From Cellulomonas fimi (GTDB taxonomy: Bacteria; Actinomycetota; Actinomycetes; Actinomycetales; Cellulomonadaceae): a stretch of 32,136 nucleotides of DNA. A model generated the notes under the pieces. The model worked only from the letters and a program-made list of their open reading frames with translations. It made no database searches and had not been told where the DNA came from. Made by a program: the position numbers and the translations under genes. Below, one piece after another: positions 9,057-16,385 of the stretch (within the stretch, counting starts at the first letter, position 1; each line of letters starts with the position of its first letter). Location of the stretch: NCBI RefSeq assembly GCF_028527925.1, contig NZ_JAPESW010000044.1, positions 1-32,136 on the forward strand. The letters run 5' to 3'.

Positions 9057-10529
9057 GTGAGCCCCGACAACCCCGCCGTGCCCGGGCCCGACGGGCCGCA
9101 GACGCCCGCGTGGGAGCAGATGCTCCGCGCCATGCTCGGAGACGGTGCCGACGCGGCGATCCGCGAGATGCGCGAGCGCGGGTTCGACCCCGCGCAGCTC
9201 GCGGGCGCGTCCGGCCTCCCGGACGACCCGCGCCTCGTCGAGCAGGCGGTCGCGCAGGTGCAGCGCCTGCTGGCCGCGGCCGGCGACGACCCGGTGAACT
9301 GGCGGATGGCGCACGACCTCGCGCGTCAGCAGGCGTCCGTCGGCGGGGACCCCGCCCTGTCGCCCGGGCGGGCGCGCGACGTGCTCGACGCCCTCTCGGT
9401 CGCGGAGCTGTGGCTCGACGCCGTGACCGACCTCCCGCCGTCGTCCGGCACGCCGCACGCGTGGAGCCGCGCCGAGTGGGTCGAGGCGACCCTGCCCACG
9501 TGGCGCACCCTCACCGAGCCCGTCGCCGCGTCGCTGTCCGGGGCGCTCGTCGACGCTCTGGGCGCGAGCCTTCCCGAGGAGGCCGCGGGCGCCCTGCCGG
9601 GCGGGCTCGACCCGTCCCACCTGCTGCGCCAGCTCGGCTCCGCCGTCTTCGGCATGCAGGTCGGCCAGGGCGCCGGGACGCTCGCCCGTGAGGTGTTCGG
9701 CACGACGGACATCGGCCTCCCGCTGCTCGACACCCCCGCACCCGCGCTCGTCCCTGCCAACGTCGACGCGTTCGCCGAGGGCCTGGACGCGCCGCTCGAC
9801 GAGGTGCGCCTGTTCCTCGCGCTCCGCGAGGCCGCCGCGACCCGGCTGTTCACGCACGTCCCGTGGCTGCGCGCGCACCTGCTCGCCACGGTCGAGGCGT
9901 ACGCGCGCGGCATCACGATCGACGTCGACCAGCTCGAGGAGGCCGTGAGCGCGATCGACCCGACCGACGCGGCCGCCCTCCAGGAGGCGCTGTCGGGCGG
10001 GGTGTTCGCACCGCACACGACGCCCGAGCAGCGCGCCGCCCTCGAGCGGCTCGAGACGGCGCTGGCCCTTGTCGAGGGGTGGGTCGACGAGGTCACCGCC
10101 GCCGCCGCGATCGCGCACCTCCCGCACACCGTGCCGCTGCGCGAGATGGTCCGCCGCCGCCGCGCCGCGGGCGGCCCCGCCGAGCAGACGTTCGCGAACC
10201 TCGTCGGCCTCGAGCTGCGACCCCGCCGGCTGCGCGACGCCGCCGCGCTGTGGGCGCAGATCACGCGCGACGGCGGGCCGTCCGCGCGCGACGCCGTCTG
10301 GGACCACCCCGACCTCCTGCCGACGACGCAGGACCTCGACGACCCCGCCGGCTACGCCGCCCGGCGCGCCGCCGCGGTGGACGAGACCGCCGAGGTCGAC
10401 CGCGCGCTCGCCCAGATCCTCGGCGACGCCCCGACCGCCGACAGCCCCGACGCGACCGACCCGTCCGGCCACGAGGACCCGTCCGGCCACGAGGACCCGT
10501 CCGGCCACGACGAGCCGCCCGCCCGCTGA
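9057..10529 (+). CDS. Zincin-like (DUF2342/TIGR03624-type) protein, annotated in relatives as zinc-dependent metalloprotease
   Basis: The 490-residue, mostly helical Ala/Leu/Glu-rich cytosolic protein resembles an actinobacterial family often labelled zinc-dependent metalloprotease (Rv3195-like). No HExxH occurs anywhere. The segment where the family signature is expected reads LREAAATRLF, so residues 257-261 are R-E-A-A-A. Proteolytic activity should not be assumed. The C-terminal tail is acidic and contains three copies of the hexapeptide DPSGHE/D, which look disordered. The GTG start has an excellent AGGAGGT four bases upstream and a TACCGT -10-like element at about 9016. It is divergent from the SDR-like gene and convergent with the YgjP-like gene 50 bases on. 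Confidence 0.82.
   Translation: MSPDNPAVPGPDGPQTPAWEQMLRAMLGDGADAAIREMRERGFDPAQLAGASGLPDDPRLVEQAVAQVQRLLAAAGDDPVNWRMAHDLARQQASVGGDPALSPGRARDVLDALSVAELWLDAVTDLPPSSGTPHAWSRAEWVEATLPTWRTLTEPVAASLSGALVDALGASLPEEAAGALPGGLDPSHLLRQLGSAVFGMQVGQGAGTLAREVFGTTDIGLPLLDTPAPALVPANVDAFAEGLDAPLDEVRLFLALREAAATRLFTHVPWLRAHLLATVEAYARGITIDVDQLEEAVSAIDPTDAAALQEALSGGVFAPHTTPEQRAALERLETALALVEGWVDEVTAAAAIAHLPHTVPLREMVRRRRAAGGPAEQTFANLVGLELRPRRLRDAAALWAQITRDGGPSARDAVWDHPDLLPTTQDLDDPAGYAARRAAAVDETAEVDRALAQILGDAPTADSPDATDPSGHEDPSGHEDPSGHDEPPAR
10458..10511 (+). repeat. Three 18-bp tandem repeats at the end of the zincin-like gene
   Basis: GACCCGTCCGGCCACGAG is present three times in a row (10458-10475, 10476-10493, 10494-10511), with one change in the last copy. 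They encode DPSGHE hexapeptides in the tail. Near identity suggests recent expansion. Confidence 0.95.
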
Positions 10530-10578
10530 CGCGCCCGCACGCGCGGCGGCCGGCAGCGCAGACCGGGTGCGTGGGTCG

Positions 10579-11304
10579 TCAGCCGCGGGCGCGTGCCGCG
10601 GGTCGCACCCGCCCGCGCGCACCGGCCCCGTCGAGCGCCACGACACCGTCGCCGGGCTCGACCTCGCCGTCGTCGTCCGCGCCCTCGAGCGCGACGGCCA
10701 CGTCGGTCGCCTCCAGGGCGGCCGCGTCGTCGTCGACCTCGTCGACCTCGCCGGACGCGTCGCCGTCGACGTCGGTGGGCCCGCCGGCCCCGACCCGGTC
10801 GCTCGCATACGCGACGCCCTCGAGGAAGCCTCGCGCGCGCTGCGTGCGCGGGTACGCGTCGAGCTCGGCCCAGAAGTCGGGGCCGTGCCCCGCGTGCAGC
10901 AGATGTGCGAGCTCGTGCAGCAGCACGTAGTCGACGACCCATCGCGGCATGCCGCGCAGCCGGTCGGAGAGCCGGATCGTGCCGTCGCTCGGCGTGCACG
11001 ACCCCCACCGGCGGCCCTGGTTGCTCGACCACGCGACGCTCGTCGGACGGGCTCGCCCGCCGAGGTAGCGCGCCGACAGGTCGGCGGCGCGCGCCGCGAG
11101 CTCCTCGTCCGAGGGACGACGGCGGCGCTCCTGCGCGGCGAGGCGCGTCAGCATCCGACGGACCCACTCCTGCTCCTGCGCGCGCGTGAACCGGGCGGGG
11201 ATCGCGACGATCGTCCGGTCGCCCTCGCGCCACGCCGTCACCGTGCGCGCACGGCGGCGCGAACGGCGGACCTCGACCTGTGACAGGTCGTCCGTGGGCT
11301 GCAC
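10579..11304 (-). CDS. YgjP/WLM-type M48-like metallopeptidase
   Basis: This 241-residue protein carries a complete gluzincin site: HELAH at residues 130-134 and the third ligand His140 in HAGHGPDFW. The upstream motif WGSCTPSDGTIRLS (about 100-113) is also diagnostic of YgjP-like proteins. A basic N-terminus (VRRSRRRARTV) precedes the catalytic part. The last 70 residues are a low-complexity Asp/Glu/Val/Ala tail ending in a basic segment, longer than usual for the family. The substrate is unknown. The start is a GTG with a weak GCAGGT close upstream, and a later start is possible. The gene is divergent from the DUF5679 gene. Confidence 0.9.
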   Translation of the reverse strand: MQPTDDLSQVEVRRSRRRARTVTAWREGDRTIVAIPARFTRAQEQEWVRRMLTRLAAQERRRRPSDEELAARAADLSARYLGGRARPTSVAWSSNQGRRWGSCTPSDGTIRLSDRLRGMPRWVVDYVLLHELAHLLHAGHGPDFWAELDAYPRTQRARGFLEGVAYASDRVGAGGPTDVDGDASGEVDEVDDDAAALEATDVAVALEGADDDGEVEPGDGVVALDGAGARGRVRPAARARG

Positions 11305-11499
11305 ACCTGCACGCTAGCCCCCCGGGGCGTGCCAGTCCCGCTCTTCACCCGCTCGCGCGCGGCGTGTTCCGCATGATCACGGGGTCGCGGGGGTCGTCCG
11401 CCGCTACTGTGGACGACGCTCGGGCGCACCCGTCGGGATCGCGGCCGGCCGCCGGAACCGTCCCCCGGTCCGGTGCTCGAGACCGAGGGAGGGAACCCG

Positions 11500-11658
11500 A
11501 TGGCGGAGACCTATGCAGGCGAGTTCTACTGCGTGAAGTGCAAGGAGAAGCGCGAGGCCGAGGGCGAGGTCGTCGTCTCCGACTCCGGCCGCCGCATGGC
11601 CAAGGCGACGTGCCCGGTGTGCGGCACCAAGCTGAACCGCATCCTCGGCAAGGCCTGA
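11500..11658 (+). CDS. Small zinc-ribbon protein (DUF5679 type)
   Basis: The 52-residue protein has two CxxC knuckles, CVKC near residues 11-14 and CPVC near 38-41, separated by a short beta-rich stretch, so it should fold around one zinc ion. This is the DUF5679 pattern seen in many actinobacteria; no function is known. The ATG at 11500 is preferred over an upstream frame start because GAGGGAGG precedes it. A TACTGT at 11405-11410 may be its -10 element. A strong hairpin terminates it, so it is probably a single-gene unit. Confidence 0.88.
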   Translation: MAETYAGEFYCVKCKEKREAEGEVVVSDSGRRMAKATCPVCGTKLNRILGKA

Positions 11659-11672
11659 GCTCCATCTCGCAG

Positions 11673-11700
11673 AGGGCGCCGTCCGGTCGGGCGGCGCCCT
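11673..11700 (+). terminator. Terminator after the DUF5679 gene
   Basis: AGGGCGCCG (11673-11681) pairs with CGGCGCCCT (11692-11700) over nine bases around a ten-base loop, 15 bases after the stop, followed by TCGTGCGTCC. Confidence 0.75.
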
Positions 11701-11791
11701 TCGTGCGTCCGGACCCGGGCACCTGTGGACGGGCCGCTCGGCAGGGCGACGGACGGTGCCAGAGTGACGCGACCGTCCGAGGGAGGAGCCC

Positions 11792-12811
11792 ATGCGTCTG
11801 CGACCTGGCCTGCGCGTGCTGCGGCGCGGCGGCACCGAGGTGCAGGTCGGCACCGACCCACGCTGGGCGGTCCGCCTGACGGACCTCACCCCGGCCGAGG
11901 CGGGCGCCCTCGTCACGCTCGACGACGCGGCGCGACCCGACGCCCCGGGGTCACGCTCGTCCGCGGGCGCGGACCTCGCACCCGTGCTGTCGCTCCTGAC
12001 GGAAGCGCGCCTGACCCGCGACGACCCCGGCCGCCGCCTCGACGGCCCTGCCGACGCCGACGCCGCCGCGTGGTCCCTCCTGCTGCCGAACGATGACGGC
12101 ACGCGGCTCGTCCAGGCCCGGTCGCTGCGGACCGCCGGGGTCGTGGGCCTCGGCCCCACCGGGCTCGGCGTGGCGGTCGCGCTCGCCGCCGCGGGAGTCG
12201 GACGGGTCCTCCTCGACGACGCCCGACCCGTGCGCTCGTGCGACGTCGGCGTCGGCGGCTACCGCTGGGGCGACGTGGGGTCGTGCCGGGAGGTCGTCGC
12301 CGCGCGCGTGCTCCGCGACGCCGCGCCGCGCGTCGACGTCGAAGGCACGTCGCATCCCGACGTCGTGGTCGTCGTCGAGCACGGTGCCGCGGACCCCGTC
12401 CGCGCGACGTTGCTCGTCGGGTCCGGCGTCCCGCACCTGTCCGTGGTCGTGCGGGAGGGTGACACCGTCGTCGGTCCGCTCGTCGACCCGGGCCAGGGCC
12501 CGTGCCTGCGCTGCCTCGACCTGCACCGCACCGACGCCGATCCCGCCTGGCCGCGGCTCGTCGCGCAGCTCGTCACCGCACCGGCCGCCCCGGACCGGCC
12601 CGAGGTGGGAGTCGTCGCCGGGGTCGCGGCGTCGCTCGCCGCCGCGTGGGCGCTCACCGTGCTCGACGGCACCGCAGCCGCGGCGGCTGGGACCACCTAC
12701 GAGGTGGGCCTGCCCGACGCCCTCCCCCGGGTACGCGAATGGGCGGTGCACCCGGACTGCGGGTGCACCGCCCTGCCCGTCGCGGGACGGGTACCGGTGC
12801 CGACGGCCTGA
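11792..12811 (+). CDS. Orphan ThiF/E1-like protein related to TOMM cyclodehydratase (leader-binding) proteins
   Basis: The 339-residue protein has a nucleotide-binding loop VVGLGPTGLG around residues 117-126, followed by an E1-like strand RVLLDDARPV. Four cysteines (Cys238 and Cys241 in GPCLRCLDLHRTD; Cys323 and Cys325 in HPDCGC) could form the structural zinc site of E1-type enzymes. The combination of an N-terminal winged-helix-like region with the CLRCLDLHRTDADPAWP segment matches proteins annotated as bacteriocin-biosynthesis cyclodehydratase or TOMM leader-binding proteins. No precursor peptide, YcaO or dehydrogenase gene is near, so a housekeeping role is more likely than natural-product synthesis. 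A similar orphan (Rv3196) sits beside whiB7 in mycobacteria. GGGAGGAG precedes the ATG. It converges on whiB7. Confidence 0.8.
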   Translation: MRLRPGLRVLRRGGTEVQVGTDPRWAVRLTDLTPAEAGALVTLDDAARPDAPGSRSSAGADLAPVLSLLTEARLTRDDPGRRLDGPADADAAAWSLLLPNDDGTRLVQARSLRTAGVVGLGPTGLGVAVALAAAGVGRVLLDDARPVRSCDVGVGGYRWGDVGSCREVVAARVLRDAAPRVDVEGTSHPDVVVVVEHGAADPVRATLLVGSGVPHLSVVVREGDTVVGPLVDPGQGPCLRCLDLHRTDADPAWPRLVAQLVTAPAAPDRPEVGVVAGVAASLAAAWALTVLDGTAAAAAGTTYEVGLPDALPRVREWAVHPDCGCTALPVAGRVPVPTA

Positions 12812-12832
12812 GCGGTCGGGAAGTCCGACGGT

Positions 12833-12858
12833 GAGGCCCGCCCCGGAGGAGGGGCCTC
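12833..12858. terminator. Terminator between the convergent ThiF-like and whiB7 genes
   Basis: GAGGCCC (12833-12839) pairs with GGGCCTC (12852-12858) around a 12-base GC-rich loop. It lies in the 56-bp gap between two stops and could serve both strands. Confidence 0.6.
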
Positions 12859-12867
12859 GCCTCGGCG

Positions 12868-13218
12868 TCAGGCGGCCGGGAGCGGGTTCTTCCGCGGGCG
12901 TCCCCGGCCACGCTTCGTGGCGACGACCACACCGCCGATGAAGACCTGACCACCCCAGACGCCCCAGGGCTCGGCCCGCTCGATGGCGCCGGCGAGGCAG
13001 CCCTCCATGAGCGGGCACTCCCGGCAGAGCGCCTTCGCGCGCTCCACGACCGCCGTCTGCTCGGCGAACCACAGCTCCGGGTCGTGCGTGCGGCACGGTA
13101 TGAGGTCGGCGACGAGCGCGTCGAACTGGGTGTCGTCGGTGGTCGCGGTGCTGCCCGTGGGAGGCCAGGCGCCAGATCCGCCCTGGTTCACGGTGTCGAG
13201 CAGCGTCGTGAGCCGCAC
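12868..13218 (-). CDS. whiB7: WhiB7 redox-sensitive transcription factor, antibiotic-stress regulator
   Basis: The 116-residue protein has the four iron-sulfur cysteines of WhiB proteins (Cys42, Cys65, Cys68 and Cys74 in the pattern C-x22-C-x2-C-x5-C). The sigma-factor contact turn EPWGVWGG is at 83-90. The C-terminal AT-hook RGRPRK at about 105-110 separates WhiB7 from other WhiB proteins. In mycobacteria and streptomycetes WhiB7 binds the housekeeping sigma factor and activates promoters with an AT-rich patch just upstream of -35, including its own. It induces resistance to ribosome-targeting drugs. The GTG start has AGGAGG five bases upstream. The roughly 420-nt leader contains a uORF and an attenuator. 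Placement next to uvrD2 is as in M. tuberculosis. Confidence 0.96.
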   Translation of the reverse strand: MRLTTLLDTVNQGGSGAWPPTGSTATTDDTQFDALVADLIPCRTHDPELWFAEQTAVVERAKALCRECPLMEGCLAGAIERAEPWGVWGGQVFIGGVVVATKRGRGRPRKNPLPAA

Positions 13219-13308
13219 GATGTCCTCCTGATGTCCTCGCTGATGAGCGTGTCGTTCGTGGTCCGGACCGGACCGACACGTTCACCCCGGGTCATCGGGG
13301 AAATGTGA

Positions 13309-13342
13309 AGGCCGCGGATCCGATGTACGGACTCCGCGGCCT
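13309..13342 (-). terminator. Intrinsic attenuator in the whiB7 leader
   Basis: On the minus strand AGGCCGCGGAGTCCG pairs with CGGATCCGCGGCCT (14 pairs, one bulged base, five-base loop), followed by TTCACATTTCC. It lies 22 bases after the uORF stop and 90 bases before whiB7, where a transcription attenuator would be expected. Its 5' arm can alternatively pair with the end of the uORF (13369-13375). Confidence 0.8.
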
Positions 13343-13364
13343 GGGCGACCTCAGTGGGTCAGAC

Positions 13365-13574
13365 CTAGGGAGTCCTGAGACGGATGTAGCGATCGGTGGT
13401 GGGACGCTTGCGCCACGTCGGAAGGAGCTCGGTGCCACCCGTGGGGATCCGGTCGGCGACGACCGTCATCCCGGAGATGGACACACCACGCCCCTCGAAG
13501 CCGGCGCCGGTGGGCGCGGCGACATGTGCGCACGCCTGAGCGACGCTCGAGGTGACGATCAGGTTGGTGTTCAT
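13365..13574 (-). CDS. Leader peptide (uORF) of whiB7, 69 residues
   Basis: The small frame starts at an ATG ten bases after a near-perfect AAGGAGGT and ends with TAG at 13365. The sequence opens MNTNLIVTSSVAQACAHV and ends WRKRPTTDRYIRLRTP. Its C-terminal part is strongly basic. No domain is recognised. Its position between the whiB7 promoter and the attenuator, together with the strong ribosome site, indicates a regulatory leader peptide whose translation reports ribosome function. A longer in-frame start upstream exists but has no ribosome site. Known whiB7 genes of other actinobacteria also carry a uORF in their leader. Confidence 0.85.
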   Translation of the reverse strand: MNTNLIVTSSVAQACAHVAAPTGAGFEGRGVSISGMTVVADRIPTGGTELLPTWRKRPTTDRYIRLRTP

Positions 13575-13644
13575 CGCGACTCCCACCTCCTTCCGGCTCC
13601 GGGCTCTGGCCTTCCGGCGCAGCCCACGTTCAAGGACGAGGATC

Positions 13645-13683
13645 ACAGTAGGGCGGGGGCGAGACGCGGGACAACCGAATTAA
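13645..13683 (-). promoter_or_regulatory. whiB7 promoter with AT-rich WhiB7-binding element
   Basis: On the minus strand an AT-rich patch TTAATT (13678-13683) lies four bases before a -35 element TTGTCC (13669-13674). An 18-base spacer follows, then TACTGT as -10 (13645-13650). The AT patch next to -35 is the recognised signature of WhiB7-activated promoters, and the AT-hook of WhiB7 binds such DNA. Transcription would begin near 13638, giving a leader of about 420 nt. Confidence 0.75.
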
Positions 13684-13764
13684 CGACATGTCCTCGACGA
13701 ATCTCGGACGGTCGCCCGTTCAGCCCTCCCGAGCCGCCGCCGCTCGGCGCTGTCGCGCCCGTCG

Positions 13765-15834
13765 TCAGCCGCGCGCGCCGCTCCCGGCGGCGCGCGCGAC
13801 GACCGCGAGGACGTCGTCGCCGAGCGTCGCGAGCGTCTGCGCGCCGACTCCCGGCACCCGCCCGAGCTCCTCGCGCGTGCGGGGCTGGTGCAGGCCGATG
13901 AGGGCGACCGTCGCGGACGTGAGGACGCGCGCCGGACTGACGCCCGTCGTGCGGGCGTGCTCGTCCCGCCAGCGGGTGAGCTCGGCGACGATCCGGCGCG
14001 CGCGCGGGTCGTCGTCGTCCGCCGTCGGGGCTGTCTCGGCGGGGCGGCGCGCCGACGGCGACCGGGCCGGGCGGCGGTCGTCGGGCCAGAGGTCGTCGAG
14101 GAAGCGTGAGCGGGTGCGGTTCGGCCGGCCGCCGGGGAGCCGGGAGCGGGCGTACGACAGGTGCAGGTGCTCGCGGGCGCGGGTCACGCCGACGTACAGC
14201 AGCCGGCGTTCCTCGGCGACGGCCGCGGCCGAGTCGGCGAGCGACGTCGGGAGCAGCCCCTCGCTGAGCCCCGCGAGGAACACGGCGTCCCACTCGAGGC
14301 CCTTGGCGGCGTGCAGCGACGCGAGCGTCACGCCCTCGACGGTCGGGGCGTGCTGCGCGGCGGCGCGCTCGTCGAGCTCGGCGACCAGGTCCGCCAGCGT
14401 CGCGGACCCGGTGGCAGGCGTCCGACCGTCGGGCGTCGTGCGCGTGCCGTCCGCGGCGGCCGCGGCGAGCTCGTCGGCCAGGCCGACCAGCGCGTGCATC
14501 GCGTCCCAGCGCTCGCGCGCCGCACCCCGCGCGGCCGGCGGCTCCTCCGCCCAGCCGACCGTCCGCAGGATGTCGCGCACGGTCTCGGGCATCGGGACGG
14601 TCGGGTCGGCGGAGCGCGCGCCGCCGCGCAGCAGGACGAGGGCGTCGCGGACGTCCCGCCGCGCGAAGAATCGCTCGCCGCCGCGGACCTGGTAGGCGAT
14701 CCCGGCGGTCGCGAGCGCCTCCTCGAAGGCCTCGGACTGCGCGTTCGTGCGGTAGAGCACCGCGATCTCGCTCGGGCGGACGCCGGTGCGGACCAGTCGG
14801 GCGATCGCGTGCGCGACACCGGTCGCCTCGGCCTCGTCGTCGTCGTACGCCGTGAAGCGCACCTCGGGCCCGTCGGGGCGCTGCGCGCGCAGCTCGAGGG
14901 GCGCCGGGCCGCCCGCGCGGCGGGTCGCGTCGATGACGCGGTTCGCCAGGCTGACGACCTGCGGCGTCGAGCGGTAGTCGCGGACCAGGCGCACGACCGT
15001 CGCGCCCGGGTGCGTCGTCGCGAACGTCGTCAGGTGGTACGGCGTCGCGCCCGCGAACGAGTAGATGGTCTGGCTCGGGTCGCCGACGACACAGAGCTCG
15101 TGCCGGCCGCCGAGCCACTGGTCGAGCAGGAACTGCTGCAGCGGGCTGACGTCCTGGTACTCGTCGACGACGAAGTAGCGGTACTGCTCGCGGATCTCGT
15201 CGGCGACGTCGCGCCGCTCCGCGAGCATCGCCGACAGCAGCAGCAGGACGTCCTCGAAGTCGATGACGCCGCGCTCGGTCTTGACCTGCTCGTACGACGT
15301 CATGAGGCGGGCGACGGCCTGCGGGTCCTGCCCGCTCGGCGCGGGCCGCGCGATGGCTCCGACCGCCTTCTCGTAGTCGTCGGCCGTGACGAGCGAGACC
15401 TTGGCCCACTCGATCTCCGACGAGAGGTCGCGGACGCTCACCCGGTCCACCGACAGGCCGACCCGTCGTGCGGCCTCGGCGACGAGCTGCGCCTTCTGGT
15501 CGAGGATCCGCGGCGGCGCGCCGCCCACGACCTTGGGCCAGAAGTAGCCGAGCTGCCGCAGCGCCGCGGCGTGGAACGTGCGCGCCTGCACGCCCGACGC
15601 ACCCAGCCCGCGCAGCCGTGTCCGCATCTCCCCCGCGGCGCGCGCGGTGAACGTCACCGCGAGCACGTTGCCCGGGCGGTAGACGCCCGTGCGGATGCCG
15701 TAGGCGATGCGGTGCGTGATCGCGCGCGTCTTGCCCGTGCCGGCACCCGCCAGGACGCAGACCGGCCCGCGCAGCGCGGTGGCGACGGCCCGCTGCTCGG
15801 GGTCGAGGGCGTCGAGGAGGGCGTCGGCGGACAT
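13765..15834 (-). CDS. uvrD2: UvrD2-type superfamily 1 DNA helicase with HRDC domain
   Basis: The 689-residue ATP-dependent 3'-5' DNA helicase acts in DNA repair. Walker A is AGAGTGKT (29-36), motif II is DEYQD (224-228), then GDPSQTIYSFAGA. Motif VI is in EERRLLYVGVTRARE. The last 70 residues form an HRDC domain (SPARVLTSATVALIG to the C-terminus). M. tuberculosis UvrD2 has a tetracysteine motif between motor and HRDC; the corresponding stretch here has no cysteine at all. The ATG at 15834 gives MSADALLDALDPEQRAV, which fits the family N-terminus better than an upstream GTG 11 codons earlier. No good ribosome site is visible, and GACACT eight bases upstream may give a nearly leaderless mRNA. 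It is divergent from mycoredoxin; the 212-bp gap shows no other clear feature. Confidence 0.93.
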   Translation of the reverse strand: MSADALLDALDPEQRAVATALRGPVCVLAGAGTGKTRAITHRIAYGIRTGVYRPGNVLAVTFTARAAGEMRTRLRGLGASGVQARTFHAAALRQLGYFWPKVVGGAPPRILDQKAQLVAEAARRVGLSVDRVSVRDLSSEIEWAKVSLVTADDYEKAVGAIARPAPSGQDPQAVARLMTSYEQVKTERGVIDFEDVLLLLSAMLAERRDVADEIREQYRYFVVDEYQDVSPLQQFLLDQWLGGRHELCVVGDPSQTIYSFAGATPYHLTTFATTHPGATVVRLVRDYRSTPQVVSLANRVIDATRRAGGPAPLELRAQRPDGPEVRFTAYDDDEAEATGVAHAIARLVRTGVRPSEIAVLYRTNAQSEAFEEALATAGIAYQVRGGERFFARRDVRDALVLLRGGARSADPTVPMPETVRDILRTVGWAEEPPAARGAARERWDAMHALVGLADELAAAAADGTRTTPDGRTPATGSATLADLVAELDERAAAQHAPTVEGVTLASLHAAKGLEWDAVFLAGLSEGLLPTSLADSAAAVAEERRLLYVGVTRAREHLHLSYARSRLPGGRPNRTRSRFLDDLWPDDRRPARSPSARRPAETAPTADDDDPRARRIVAELTRWRDEHARTTGVSPARVLTSATVALIGLHQPRTREELGRVPGVGAQTLATLGDDVLAVVARAAGSGARG

Positions 15835-16046
15835 CGTCGACCAGTGTCGCAGCCCCGACCGACACACCGGTCCGGTCGTCCCCAGGGTCGTCGCAGGTCA
15901 GCCGTCCGTGTGGTCCACGCCACACCGGCGGCGCGGAAGCCGTGCCCGTGCGACCGTGTTGCAGCACGTGACGAGGCGCGCGCCCCGTCACCGTCCGTCG
16001 GGGCGCCGGTCCACCGGTCCCCGTCCGTCCGACACCACGAGGACCG

Positions 16047-16310
16047 ATGACCACCGAGACCCTGCCCCAGGCCGGCACCGTGACGATGTACTCCACCACC
16101 TGGTGCGGGTACTGCCACCGGCTGAAGAAGCAGCTCGACTCCGCGGGCATCGGCTACACGGTCGTCGACGTCGAGCAGGACGACGCCGCCGCGCGGTACG
16201 TCGAGTCGGTCAACGGCGGCAACCGCGTCGTCCCGACCGTCGTGTTCCCCGACGGCAGCGCGCTCACCAACCCGTCGCTCCTCCAGGTCCGCGAGCGCCT
16301 CGAGGCCTGA
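16047..16310 (+). CDS. mrx1: Mycoredoxin (glutaredoxin-like, mycothiol-dependent)
   Basis: The 87-residue thioredoxin-fold protein reduces mixed disulfides between proteins and mycothiol. The active site is CGYC (Cys20-Cys23) in STTWCGYCHRLKK, identical in type to mycobacterial Mrx1. The cis-Pro63 in RVVPTVVF and the glycines after it complete the thiol-binding groove. GAGGA lies three bases before the ATG. It sits between uvrD2 (divergent) and nudC (convergent), as in mycobacteria (Rv3198A). Presence of a mycoredoxin is consistent with a mycothiol-producing actinobacterium. Confidence 0.95.
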   Translation: MTTETLPQAGTVTMYSTTWCGYCHRLKKQLDSAGIGYTVVDVEQDDAAARYVESVNGGNRVVPTVVFPDGSALTNPSLLQVRERLEA

Positions 16311-16324
16311 CCGGTCCGCTCGTC

Positions 16325-16356
16325 ACGGCGCCCCGCCCCCTCGGCGTGGGCGCCGT
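16325..16356. terminator. Terminator between mycoredoxin and nudC
   Basis: ACGGCGCCC (16325-16333) pairs perfectly with GGGCGCCGT (16348-16356) around a 14-base loop, just after the mycoredoxin stop in the gap between convergent genes. Confidence 0.6.
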
Positions 16357-16385
16357 CGTCGTCGCGTCGTGCGCCGTGGTGTCCG

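Noticed and set aside
11792..12811. A RiPP/TOMM natural-product cluster around the ThiF-like gene
   Set aside because: No precursor peptide, YcaO, dehydrogenase, transporter or immunity gene is adjacent, and the neighbours are core genes.
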